In this document: positions 46,194-57,700 of the stretch, piece after piece | Layout of the letters: the number at the start of each line of letters is the position of its first letter | Position numbering within the stretch: the stretch's first letter is position 1 | Source of the DNA: Bromus sterilis | Lineage: Eukaryota; Streptophyta; Magnoliopsida; Poales; Poaceae | NCBI GenBank assembly: GCA_950022295.1 | Contig: OX465598.1 | Coordinates: 115,551,001-115,615,000, forward strand | Reading direction: 5' to 3' | DNA length: 64,000 nucleotides | Program-made: the position numbers and the translations under genes | Notes under the pieces: generated by a model | Told to the model about the DNA's origin: nothing | Database searches by the model: none | Seen by the model: only the letters and a program-made list of their open reading frames with translations

Positions 46194-47190
46194 TGATGTG
46201 CGAGATGAAGATAGTGGTTTCTCGCCCTTCGTTGGTTACCCCAAGTGAAGGTGAGATGTAGGATAGCAAAAAAATTCCCCTATGTAGAGGATAGGGTTCG
46301 TCTCCGTAGGACTCCAGTAGTGATAAGTAGGTGGCAAGGAAACAATGGCACCGAATAAGAAAAAAGTTGCTTCCTTGACCTGGACCTGCGCACAACACAA
46401 ATAACTTTGCTCCCAACGAAGTTCAGAGAGGTTGTCAATCTCTCCGGTCTTGTTGTTTACAAAGGATCAAACGCAAGGGATAATGATAATGGTGATAGAA
46501 ACTTGAAAGTAAAAGCAGGAAAATAAATAAGCGTGTAAACAGTGATGAGAATATGGACCGGGGTCCCGTGATGTTCACTAGTGATATCTCTCTCCCAAAA
46601 GACGATAAAATTTCTATGCGACGTAAACAAATTACAGTTGGGCAATTGACAGGATTAAAAACGCACCGCAATGCTAACTATGCTACAAAGAAAGAACGAG
46701 GCTCAAAAGCATGGGCAGTACGCCAAAAAAGTAGACCGAAATCCAACTGCATCTACTACTAATTATCCACCTTGAGATATATATCCAGAACATCTCGCTG
46801 GTATTAAGTTGCGAACCCCACCCAAAGTGTAAACCCAAAGCAACAGACAACTACATTAAAAGCACTTTGCGTAAAGTAAACAATCCTTGCAAACGCGGTT
46901 ACAAGCACCGTTGTTTTCCCCCTTGTGGCAACAGCACATCCCCTAGACTCATGTTTCTGTCACTCAAGCGTGTCATTGGGGGGCATGAACCCACAATCGA
47001 GCACTTTTAATATGGGGGGAACCTGAAATAGAAAAACAGCAGAAAACAGGAACTGGCACTGTGGTGCACTGAGTTAATAAGTTAGTCCAAATATGATCAG
47101 AAGTGTATGAAAGTGTATCTAGATCATAGCAATATCACACAAAACATGCATGGAGCAAGCAGAAATTATCGATACGTTTGGGACATATCA
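46194..47190 (-). repeat. E2 5' LTR (997 bp, short form)
   Basis: It runs from TGATATGTCCCAAACG on the minus strand to ...CATCTCGCACATCA. Compared with the 1596-bp E1 LTR it lacks a central block of about 650 bp, including the GC-rich part and the TATA region at 39968. An extra short segment is present near 46200-46350. Confidence 0.9.
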
Positions 47191-47390
47191 ACGCCCTCAT
47201 CCACAGCCGCGGTAGAGGAACTCCTTGAAGATCCCTCACGCCCCCGGTGGCAGCGTGCTGCGCGGGGAGCACGTTCATCACGGCCTCGACGACCATGGGC
47301 AGCAGCACCACGAACTGCACCACGACCACAACCGATGGTGGCGGGCGCAGCACCAGCATCAGTCGCTCGAGCGCGGAGTTTTGGGGCCAT
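47191..47390 (-). pseudogene. Antisense gypsy ORF, N-terminal fragment (possible)
   Basis: On the minus strand ATG at 47390 opens MAPKLRARATDAGAAPATIG, then an Arg/Gly/Ala-rich stretch (GRGAVRGAAAHGRRGRDERAP) and SSRSSSTAAVDEGV, cut by the E2 end. It is a basic low-complexity start, in agreement with an antisense gene whose C-terminal end may be at 26724. Function unknown. Confidence 0.4.
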
Positions 47391-48704
47391 AAGCGGAACT
47401 AGAGGGAAGAAGAATGAAATAGGATGGATCGCAAAGCACGCAGCAACTACGCACATATATACACCCCATAAAGGGCAAATGGGTCCTTCCACTTACAAGA
47501 AATAGGAGACGGAGCAATATTTGAAATTCAAGGTAGGAAGGCAACCCTACAGATTCCAAGACAAAGACGCCTTTTCGCATCCAACACTACTCAAACAAAG
47601 CAATAAATCACACAACCTTGGAAACCCAACATGCGGAATAAGAGCGACAATCAAATCCATGCACATATCGAAACGTCATCATAACTGCAGATGGAAGGGA
47701 CAGCTCACAGCAGACTACTGTCATCTTGGATACGTCATCAACATCAAAATAACCATCATCACGCACAGCGGATGGGACAACTCAAAAATCGCTGCAAACA
47801 TACAATACAATAAGAGATGCCTTGGTGTTGCTTATACTTTGTTTCGCTGACATTGTCTTCTAATTTGATTCCATCAAATAAACTCCCATCGGGAGCACCC
47901 TATCACTTCTGACGAAATGAAGGCTACACAGAGCACCTTACGAGGGTTCGAGTGATCAACTCCCCTCAATGTATTAAAAACCTCATTAAGGCTTGAGTGC
48001 ATACTCGCCTCTAAACGCTTGCGTGATCACTCACAAGATTACATAAGACTAATCGCTCAAGTGGTCACTCGCGAGAAAGAACAAGGCGAAACTATTGGCT
48101 CCTCGAGCGAGCACCCGAAAGCTTATCGGGTGCTCATACTATACGTTCACTCGATCGTTCTCTGAGTGGGTGCATTCTATATTGGAAACTCGCCCCTACT
48201 ATGACCGGGGCTACGATACACTGTACCCCAGATGCCGCGCAAGCTTGCGTGTAGGTAAGACCCCGCTGCTCCGTCGGCTGGGCCAGGACTTGCCACGGCG
48301 CGACTTCACTTCCGACCGTACCATGCCCAAGTGCATGAGTGAGATAAACCACTAACGGATGCTTTAGGGTCGTATTCAGTACTTTAACTGGCGGCATTGA
48401 TCCTATAAGTCCTCGGTAAAATGGACCTTGCTTAACACTAGTCGTTTCCAAGTTTGTGTCGGGGGACTCGAGGTTGATTGGGCTATTGTGGTATTTGCCG
48501 CTAGTGCAATTTACTAAGGCTCGATCCGTCGAGTGCCTTGGGCCCCTTAGCTTAGCATCCCTCTCACAATAAAACACGTGTAACAAATAAACTTATATCT
48601 CGTAAGCCAGCTTATCACTCGCAAAATCGACACGCACTACAACAACTATTGCAGATTGGAGTCCCTGTGCGACTCTTCGAGTACCCTAGGCACTCGGGGG
48701 CTAC
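47191..48704 (+). mobile_element. Gypsy 3' region, right part
   Basis: This is the tail of the gypsy between E2 and the 3' LTR. It ends with CACTCGGGGGCTAC directly before the LTR, the likely polypurine-tract region. Short GAGTG/CACTC-rich sequences resemble the 26080-27100 segment. No plus-strand gene was seen. That it belongs to the same copy as the pol at 19868-25484 is inferred from order and motifs. Confidence 0.65.
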
Positions 48705-49185
48705 TGACAAGGGGATCTCCCCACGACTCCTCAACACGAGGGTACCTGGTGCGTGTCAAGATCGAAGGCCCATTGGAAGCTTCGACTGGCCCAAGATAAG
48801 CCCACCCGAAGCATTGACGACTGCACCGACATGGAGTCCAAAGCCTGACCACCAAGACTAGCTAGATTAGGCAGACTCTCTATGTAAACCTAGAAGGACT
48901 CTTCGAGACCTAGCCTAGTATATAAAGTCTAGCAGGGGGGCGTCTAGGGCACTCAATCTCCTCGAAATACTTTCAACCAGAGCTATCTCGTCGGAACCTC
49001 CACTGTAATTGACACCAAGATATAATACATCGAGCAGGAAGTAGGGGTTTAATCGATCGAGGGCCCTGAACTTGGGTAAATCCCTGTCTCCCGTTAGCCG
49101 ATGAGATCGCCAACGTTGTACTCCTTCTCTTAAGATCAAACCCAGGGTTCCTAACCATGGGATTTGCCGAGGCTAATCCTCGTCA
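48705..49185 (+). repeat. Gypsy 3' LTR (481 bp)
   Basis: It starts TGACAAGGGGATCTCC right after CTCGGGGGCTAC and ends ...GGCTAATCCTCGTCA. TATATAAA at 48919-48926 marks the promoter. Short LTRs with a TGACA start are typical of Fatima-like Triticeae gypsy elements (unverified). The following 5 bp ATAGG would be the target-duplication copy. Confidence 0.8.
48919..48926 (+). promoter_or_regulatory. TATA box in gypsy LTR
   Basis: TATATAAA lies 215 bp into the LTR, followed by a leader with CACTCAATCTCC; the usual position for a U3 promoter. Confidence 0.7.
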
Positions 49186-49879
49186 ATAGGTCAGACCTGC
49201 ATCTAAACAAGTTGTTTGTTTGACCGTTAACTGACATATGGGACCCACATGTTAGCGTCTCTTCTCCTTCTTTTCTCCCTTTCCCCCTTATCTCCTACCC
49301 GATATTGCCTCCTCCTTGGAACGAATGGTAACTGGAGGCGATGCCCCGCTTACAGCATCTCCAGCCGTTCGGTCCCCCAAGCCGTTTTTTGGCGCTATTT
49401 TAGCGCCGCTTGGGGGCGCCTCGGCAGCGAAAGTGGCTCAGGGCCGACCGGCAACCCAGCCGCGACCCCAAAGGATCCCCCCATGTTCGTCCAAATTACA
49501 CTAAACTTAAGCCAAATTCAACGAAATTTAGAGAAATTCATAATATTTGGTCTTATTTTACATAAATATCAAATAAAAAACTACTGCAAACTCCAGCGGC
49601 TCCTCCGACGCCTCCTCCTGCGGCCCCGTCGTCATCCCCGTCGTCGTCCCCGTCGTCTTCACGGGTACTAGAGACGCGGCTCGTTGCCGCCCTCGATGTA
49701 GTCGAGGACGGTGGGGAGGGTGCGTCCCTCCCATCTCCACCACATCCACCGGTCATGTCGGTTCAGGCGGTCCGACACGGGTTCCAGGCCGTTGGTGGAG
49801 ATGATCGCCTGGTCGGGGCGCTCCTCGAAGTGTGTCATCCAGCGGGCGACGTTGCCCGGCGCGTTCGAAGGAGGCCCCC
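49186..49879. other. Flanking sequence, not clearly LTR-derived; possible old gene or DNA-transposon fragment
   Basis: This 694-bp segment lies between the gypsy LTR and LARD-C. It holds GACATATGGGACCCACATGTTAG (nearly palindromic), CAGCATCTCCAGCCG (like the start of some grass Harbinger-type elements) and a hairpin-forming CCCCCAAGC...GCTTGGGGG at about 49375-49420. On the minus strand 49668-49879 is open and reads WMTHFEERPDQAII, HDRWMWWRWEGRT and VLDYIEGGNEPRL before a stop, which looks protein-like. I do not recognise the family. Confidence 0.35.
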
Positions 49880-52800
49880 TATAAGGCCCGATATGCGGTA
49901 CTGTTCCAGATCTAGATGTTTCCATCCAGATCCGGGGACGAAGCACATATCGGTCCCACCGCGACAAATGACGAAGCCATATGCCCCGGATTTCCAAAAT
50001 GATATCATAACATTACAGCTACATGGATACAACATCTCATACAATCGGCATACAACTGCCTTAAATACAATACAACAACGGAAGATACATGTCTGAGTAC
50101 AGACTACAATCAAATGCCTAGTGGCAAAGAGAAAATCATCAATCCCTATAACCACACGGGTCCAGGCTCTTCGCCGGGACCCACCTAACTAGTCGTCATC
50201 GAGTCTCCACGAAGGCATCCAGAAGAAGAGTAGAGGTAGTAATCAACTGCAGCGGCCGATCAGGCAAAACATAAAAGGGAAAAGAAAAGAAAGGGGTGAG
50301 AATATATCAAAAGTCTTGTAACTAACTTCTCACGGGTAAGATGGGGGTGGTGGTGAGGTTGCAGACGCACTAGCAATATGTGAGTGGCTAACGGTCTATT
50401 TTAGAGTAAGATGAGAACCAAGCATTCGATGAGGAATCGCCTCCAACAAGTCTTGCTATCAACTACTTACGCAACCATAACACGTATCCTATCCTTGTCC
50501 TCCTCTTCGCATCCCGACGAAGAAGAAGCAGTCAAGGCACACACACACGTTGATCACATTATAGTTATGATTCAGTTGATGTTATCTATGAACAAGACGT
50601 AGGTTCCTAGTCGTCCATAACCGTGGACACGGCTTCTCAAAAAGATTTAACCCTGCAGGGTGTACCAACTTCCCATTACAAGGCTCCGCATGCACGCCCA
50701 TCTCTCTCAGTTGCTACCCATCACAGGCAACCATTTTATGATTTATTTCTAAGAGATCTGAAACGACAGGTCCCTCTAGCTAACAACGAACAAATCGGGG
50801 TGGCCCCTGGGGAGTCGACACCCAATCCAGAAGCAAATCACGCTCTCGGATCGGACTCTACCGTATGACGCAGGTCGGATTGCCGGTAATTCTCACATGA
50901 GACCGGGTCCTAGCTGATCAGGTGAACCAACAGGAAAACCATGTTCCCACTGGCCCGGTTTGTTTTAAAGAACATCTGCTAGGAGCGACCCGACAGACAC
51001 ACACACGGTTTTCAAATGGTAAATCAGCTTGGGCCACCACTAGAAATGTTTGAAGCTAGGTAGGTAAGAAGGGGGGACCCCATAGTATCCCACACGTGGT
51101 TAGGCACGCTCTTCAAAAGACACAATACCCGGAACTTGGGTCCTAGGTGACTTGAATGGAACAAAGCGTTGGGGCGGGATAGCCTAGACCTTCCATCCTT
51201 CGTCGAGTATAGTCAACATTATACTAATCATATCATCAACAACAATATAATAATTTGATAGCCCAATCCAAGGAGTAAGAGGGTAACATCGTAGCATCCT
51301 AAGCATGCATACTAAGCAGGGGCTGAGCAACGAGCAATAGTAACATAGCAGTACAAGGTTTGCTGGGAGGGGACATGGCTGTATTGGTTTGAAAGGGGTT
51401 GTAAACATGTGGTAGGATCAAAAATCGAACCTATCTTAGACTAGCATTCAAACTGCTGGTTGAAATAGAATGGATCATAAGTAATGTATAGTCCTTGCCT
51501 GTTGATAAGTCGGGTTCCGAAGGTGTAGTTGATCGCAAGCTCGCATAGTCTCCGAAGGTACCCGCTAAAGCGCACAAGACGGTAAACACTGGAAAGCAAT
51601 CAACGAGCAAGCATTCTATTACTACGAGGAAAACACGAGCAAGCATCAACAAGAAGGCATCATGAGAAATCGCACCTACCGTCGAGAGCGGTTACTAACA
51701 GGTTAAGTGGAGTACTCGTCACACACGACGATACCGCACATTTAGAATGGTTCAAGTTTTTTAGCTACACAAGGTGAGCAAAGGTTATTAACATGACATC
51801 TCACCCAAGCATGGCATAGCACACAATCATGACAAGAGGTTAAGAATAAGATAAACTATCTATGCTAGTTAGTTTAAGTGAGGCACAACCTAAACATGGC
51901 ATTCCACTAAGTGCCCCACGACAATTTAAGTACTTGGTACTGTTCTTCCCTAAACCATATTTTAGGTTGGTTAACAACAGAAAACAATAGCATAAACACA
52001 AAGTACATGAAAAACTAATCAAGTTACATATAAAGAACACTCCAAACGGAGTTACGGTTAAAAAGATACAAGCAATACAAGTTATGCACACAATCAGCCA
52101 ACATCAGGTAGCACACCTTAGAGCAACAAATAATCAAGCAAAAGGTTGTAAACATGCAAAAAAATGATATGCAACTAAAGTAGACATGGCAGGCATGGCA
52201 CAGCAATGGGAATCATACAAATAGGCATCATGAAATTTAATTATAGCCCAAGCAAAATGCAATAAAACATTACTGGTCTAGGACTTAGTGAAAATCAGAG
52301 AAACATGGCAGAAACTGTTATTTTTATGCTGTATAAACAGGGGTAAAACTATATGCAAAAGTGCAGCAACATGACATAGCAATATATGAGCATGGAGTAG
52401 GCATGATGGTGATCAGGTACAAACAAGAATCATGGTCGTAGACATAACAGATCAAAAGATATTAAGCATGCAACATGGCATAGGAAAATTATAGACTTAG
52501 AGAAAAACAGAGGTGGCTGTCAACAACAGCAGCTTAGCAACTTTGGAGCTAAAAATAACTATGACCAGGAATGTAAACATGACAATGAAATACATATAAT
52601 GGAAGTAGACATGATGTTTAACAGTATGCAACAAGAATCAATGCAATAGTCGTCATGGATGTGTCACAATCATCATGCAAACTTGCAATAAAATAATAAC
52701 AGCAGCACTTAACAGGAATTAGCAACAGTTAACAGTCTGATGCCAACTTCAACATAGATTTGCACCATCAAGATGGCCTCAAATCAAAATGCTCCCAAAA

Positions 52801-54158
52801 GATGAACTGAAGTACACACAAAAATAAACAATTTTCCTTTTGGGCGCAACTGCATCCGGGCTACGGTTTACTCGCAATTATCGTCGCAAAATTGAATCAG
52901 CAGCACAAATTACAGGACTTTGCCAAAATTGGAAAAAAGAAAAGAATACAGAAAAAAAAGGGCTCGGGCTCTCACCCACTGGGCTCGGCAGAACTGGCCG
53001 GCCTGCTCGTGCTGGGCTGCTGGAGGGGAGGCCGGCTCGGCTGTGGGATGAGAGGCCGTGGCGTCGGGCCCACCTGGCTGGACCGAACGGGGCGGACAGG
53101 CGCGTCCTCGCGTGAGCGCGCGTGCAGGCGGCGCCGTCGGGCTCGCCGGCCGGCGGCGCTCCGGCCAGCCAGCGGCGGGGAGCAGGCGGCGGTCCCGGGA
53201 GGCGTGCGGAGGGTGCGGCGGCGCTAGTCCAGGACGCGGCGGTGTCCAAGCGACGCGGGGGCGAGTCGGTGGCCTTGGAGCTCGAGCTCCTGCTTTGGGC
53301 CGTCCATGGCGGCGGTTGCCTGCGGATAACGAGGAGGGGGCGGCTGGTGACAAGAGGGAAAGGGGAAGGATGAGGCAGGGAGGAGAGGTGGCGGTAGCCG
53401 GCGGCCTCGCCGTGGTCGCCGGGGTGGTGGCCAGCCGACGCGCGGCTCGCCGGAGCGGGCGTGGAGGCGGCGGCGCCAGGAGAGAGAGAGGAGAGGTTGG
53501 TGGAGGCTGGGTGCAATCTGGGCCGTTGGATCGGCCGATCCGACGATCCAGATCCGCTGGGAGTTAGGGTTTGGGCAAAATGGGGTAAATTGCGAAAATA
53601 GACTATTTTTGGGGCAAAGTGGAGGGGGTGGCTGCAATTTTGGCTTAGGCGAAACCCTAGAAGGGCTAGGGGGAGTGGTGGTCTTTAAATAGCCCAGGTA
53701 GCTGGCAGTTTGCAAAAACCTCCCCGGTTTTTCTCTCGCGCGCGCGGTGTTCACGTTTCTGACCGCCGGGGGTCCGCAGGACCTCCGATTCGGGTAAAAC
53801 TTTGAACTGCGCGATCAGCGTGTCGAGCCGGTGGCGTTCACCTCGCGCTGGAACCGTTCTGAGAATACTTTTCGGTGCGCTATAAAAATGTCACGTTTAC
53901 TTATTAAACGGGGTTTTTCGTTCCGTTGGTTGTGGCTGTTCTCGTGCGGTTTTCGCGACGGTGATCGGGTGAAACCCGGTGTCGCAAAGGTCGAGTGTCA
54001 GGGTGGCAAGGGTAGGTCTCCGTCCGGTACGAGATTAGGAGGGGGAAATAATCTCCGATCGATAAATCGGGGATGCAAACACCGCAAACAAATCAGACAA
54101 TCAAACAATTCACACTGAAAACAAAAATTTTAATTTTTGTGAAATCTGGGTTGTTACA
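49880..54158 (-). repeat. LARD-C 3' LTR (4279 bp)
   Basis: On the minus strand it runs from TGTAACAACCC (54158) to ...CGGGCCTTATA (49880). The plus-strand GTCTTTAAATAG near 53681 is the TATA region. A GC-rich segment (52970-53560) lies downstream of it, as in LARD-A. The conserved LARD block is at about 51030-51210. It is longer than the LARD-A LTR because of AT-rich sequence at 52080-52850. Confidence 0.92.
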
Positions 54159-54757
54159 ATACAACACCACCCACAAGGGATCTCGTCCCGAGATCCTGGG
54201 CGATCCGGGGGAGAGGGGGGCGAGAAAAGAGAGTCGACAATCTTCAACACCGCCAACAAGGGACTCTGCTCCATGTCGAACAACGAACTCTGTCGAGAGA
54301 TTTTTCCGCAGAGAGACGACATCGTCTTAAATACGAAACCGTCGGTGTCAAGAGGAGGAACGACAACGATAACCGGATCAAAGGATAGTGTTTGTCGACG
54401 CAAGTCGTGAAAACACCGGCAAAAGGATGGATGACAATGGATGACCTAGATGATACCCGAAATCGGAGAAGCTAAAGGTACTACAGGAATTCCCACCTGA
54501 GCTCGGAATCGAGACAATACGCTGCAAGCAAGGCATTGTAACGGTTCCGAAACTCCACACCTCGAGATCCTAAAGTTTGAAAGGGGATAAGGCGAGAATA
54601 AAACACTTACGGCACTTTTCCTGACCAGAGCAAGGGTAAGGAGTAAGAAGATTCCTACTCTCCGATAACTAACTTAATAACTACAAAATAGTTTTTGTCT
54701 AGACTCGACTTCGGCCAGAGAAGGGATCCTACGATCGGTAAGGCTCGGATACCAAGT
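54159..54757 (-). other. LARD-C internal region (599 bp), with PBS at 54743-54755
   Basis: The PBS reads TTGGTATCCGAGC on the minus strand, one change from the canonical tRNA-iMet complement. The rest corresponds to the LARD-A internal region. The 177-codon frame of LARD-A is interrupted here, supporting a non-coding nature. Confidence 0.88.
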
Positions 54758-57700
54758 TGTAAGGCCCGATATGCGGTACTGTTCCAGATCTAGATGTTTC
54801 CATCCAGATCCGGGGACGAAGCACATATCGGTCCCACCGCGACATATGACGAAGCCATATGCCCTGGATTTCCAACATGATATCACAACATTACAGCTAC
54901 ATGGATACAACATCTCATACAATCGGCATACAACTGCCTTAAATAAAATACAACAGCGGAAGATACATGTCTGAGTACAGACTACAATCAAATGCCTAGT
55001 GGCAAAGAGAAAATCATCGATCCCCATAACCACACGGGTCCAGGCTCTCCGCCGGGATCCACCTAACTAGTCGTCATCGAGTCTCCACGAAGGAGTCCAG
55101 AAGAAGAGTCGAGGTAGTAATCAACTGCAGCGACCGATCAGGCAAAACATAAAAGGGAAAAGAAAAGAAAGGGGTGAGAATTTATCAAAAGTCTTGTAAC
55201 TAACTTCTCACGGGTAAGATGGGGGTGGTGGTGAGGTTGCAGACGCACTAGCAATATATGAGTGGCTAACGGTCTATTTTAGAGTAAGATGAGAACCAAG
55301 CATTCGATGAGGAATCGCCTCCAACAAGTCTTGCTATCAACTACTTACGCAAGCATAACACCTATCCTATCCTTGTCCTCCTCTTCGCAGCCCAACGAAG
55401 AAGAAGCAGTCAAGGCACACACATGTTGATCAAGTTATAGTTATGATTCAGTTGATGTTATCTATGAACAAGAAGTAGGTTCCAAGTCGTCCATAACCAT
55501 GGACACGGCTTCTCCAAAAGATTTAACCCTGCAGGGGTGTACCAACTGCCCATTACAAGGCTCCGCACGCACGCCCATCTCTCTCAGTTGCTACCCATCA
55601 CAGGCAACCATTTTATGATGTAGTTCCGAGAGATCTGAAACGGCAGGTCCCTCTAGCTAACAACGAACAAATCCGGGTGGCCCCCGGGGAGTCGACACCC
55701 AATCCAAAAGTCGGCCACGCTCTCGGATCGGACTCTACCGTATGACGCAGGTCGGATTGCCGGTAATTCTCACATGAGGCCGGGTCCTAGCTGATCAGGT
55801 GGACCAACAGGAAAACCATGTTCCCACTGGCCCGGTTTGTTTTAAAGAAAATCTACTAGGAGCGACCCGACAGACACACACACGGTTTTCAAATGGTAAA
55901 TCAGCTTGTGCCACCACTAGAAATGTTTGAAACTAGGTAGGTAAGAAGGGGGGACCCCATAGTATCCCACACGCGGTTAGGCACGCTCGTCAAGAGACAC
56001 AATACCCAGAACTCGGGTCCTTTGTGACTCGAATGGACCAAAGCGTCGAGGCGGGATAACCTAGACCTTCCATCCTTCGTCGAGTATAGTCAACATTATA
56101 CTTATCATATCATCAACAACAATATAATAATATGATAGCCCAATCCAAGAAGTAACAGGGTAACATCGTAGCATCCTAAGCATGCATACTAAGCAGGGGT
56201 TGAGCAACGAGCAATAGTAACATAACAGGACATGGTTTGCTGGGAGGGGACATGGCTATATTGGTTTGAAAGAGGCTGTAAACATGTGGTAGGATCAAAC
56301 ATCGAACCTATCCTAGACTAGCATGCAAACCGTTGGTTGAAATAGAATGGATCATAAGTAATGTATAGTCCTTGCTTGTTGATAAGTCATGTTCCGAAGG
56401 TGTAGTTGATCGCAAGCTCGCATCATCTCCGAAGGTACCCGCGGAAGCGCACAAGACGGTAAACACTGGAAAGCAATCAACGAGCAAGCACTCTATTACT
56501 ACGAGGCAAACACGAGCAAGCATCAACAAGAATGCATCATGAGACATCGCACCTACCGTCGAGAGCGGTTACTAACAGGTTAAGTGGAGTACTCGTCACA
56601 CACGATGATACTGCACATTTAGAATGGTTCAAGTTGTTTAGCTACACAAGGTTATCAAAGGTTATTAACATGAAATCTCACCCAAGCATGTCATAGCACA
56701 CAAACATGACAAGAGGTTAAGCATAAGATAAACTATCTATGCTAGTCAGTTTAAGTGAGGCACAACCTAAACATGGCATTCCACTAAGTGCCCCACGACA
56801 ATTTAAGTACTTGGTACTTTTCTTTGCTAAACCATATTTTAAATTGTTTAAAAACATAAAACAATAGCATAAACACAAAGTACATGAAAAACTAATCAAG
56901 TTACATATAAAGAACACTCCAAACGGAGTTACGGTTAAAACGATACAAGCAATACAAGTTATGCACACAATCTGCCAACATCAGGTAGCACATTTTAGAG
57001 CAACAAATAATCAAGCAAAAGGTTGTAAACATGCACAAAATGATATGCAACTAAAATAGACATGGCAGGCATGGCACGGCAATGGGAATCATGCAAATAG
57101 GCATCATGAACAATTAATTTTAGCCCAAGCAAAATGCAATAAAACATTACTGGTCTAGGACTTAGTGAAAATCAGATAAACATGGCAGAAACTGTTATTT
57201 TTATGCTGTATAAACAGGGGTAAAACTATATGCAAAAGTACAGCAACATGACATAGCAATATATGAGCATGGAGTAGGCATGATGGTGATCAGGTACAAA
57301 CAAGAATCATGGTCATAGGCATAATAGATCAAAAGATATTAAGCATGCAACATGGCATCGGAAAATTACAGACTTAGAGAAAAACAGAGGTGGCTGTCAA
57401 CAACAACAGCTTAGCAACTTTGGAGCTAAAAATAACTATGACTAGGAATGTAAACATGACAATGCAATAAATATAATGGAAGTAGACATGATGCTTAACA
57501 GTATGCAACAAGAATCAATGCAATAGGCCTCATGGATGTGTCACAATCATCATGCAAACTTGCAATAAAATAATAACAGCAGCACTTAACAGGAATTAGC
57601 AACAGTTAACAGTCTGATGCCCACTTCAACAGAGATTTGCACCATCAATATGTCTCAAATCAAAACACTCACAAAATATGAACTGAATTACACACAAAAC

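Larger units (their letters stand above)
41812..47190 (-). mobile_element. E2: E1-related LTR element with a different ORF, left-truncated
   Basis: A minus-strand element: 5' LTR 46194-47190, PBS, ORF remnant 44825-46024, 3' internal region 42030-44824 and a fragment of the 3' LTR 41812-42029. LTR ends, PBS and 3' internal region match E1. The coding part does not. Both LTRs lack the same central segment present in E1 (they jump from CGAGCA to CTTTTAATATGG), so the shorter LTR predates insertion. The right flank is gypsy sequence (ACGCC); the left flank was lost in the deletion that fused it to LARD-B. Confidence 0.9.

Noticed and set aside
52878..53567. Large GC-rich frames in LARD-C LTRs (also 57754-58423)
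   Set aside because: Composition effect in the GC-rich LTR segment; frames on both strands, no domain, not preserved in LARD-B.
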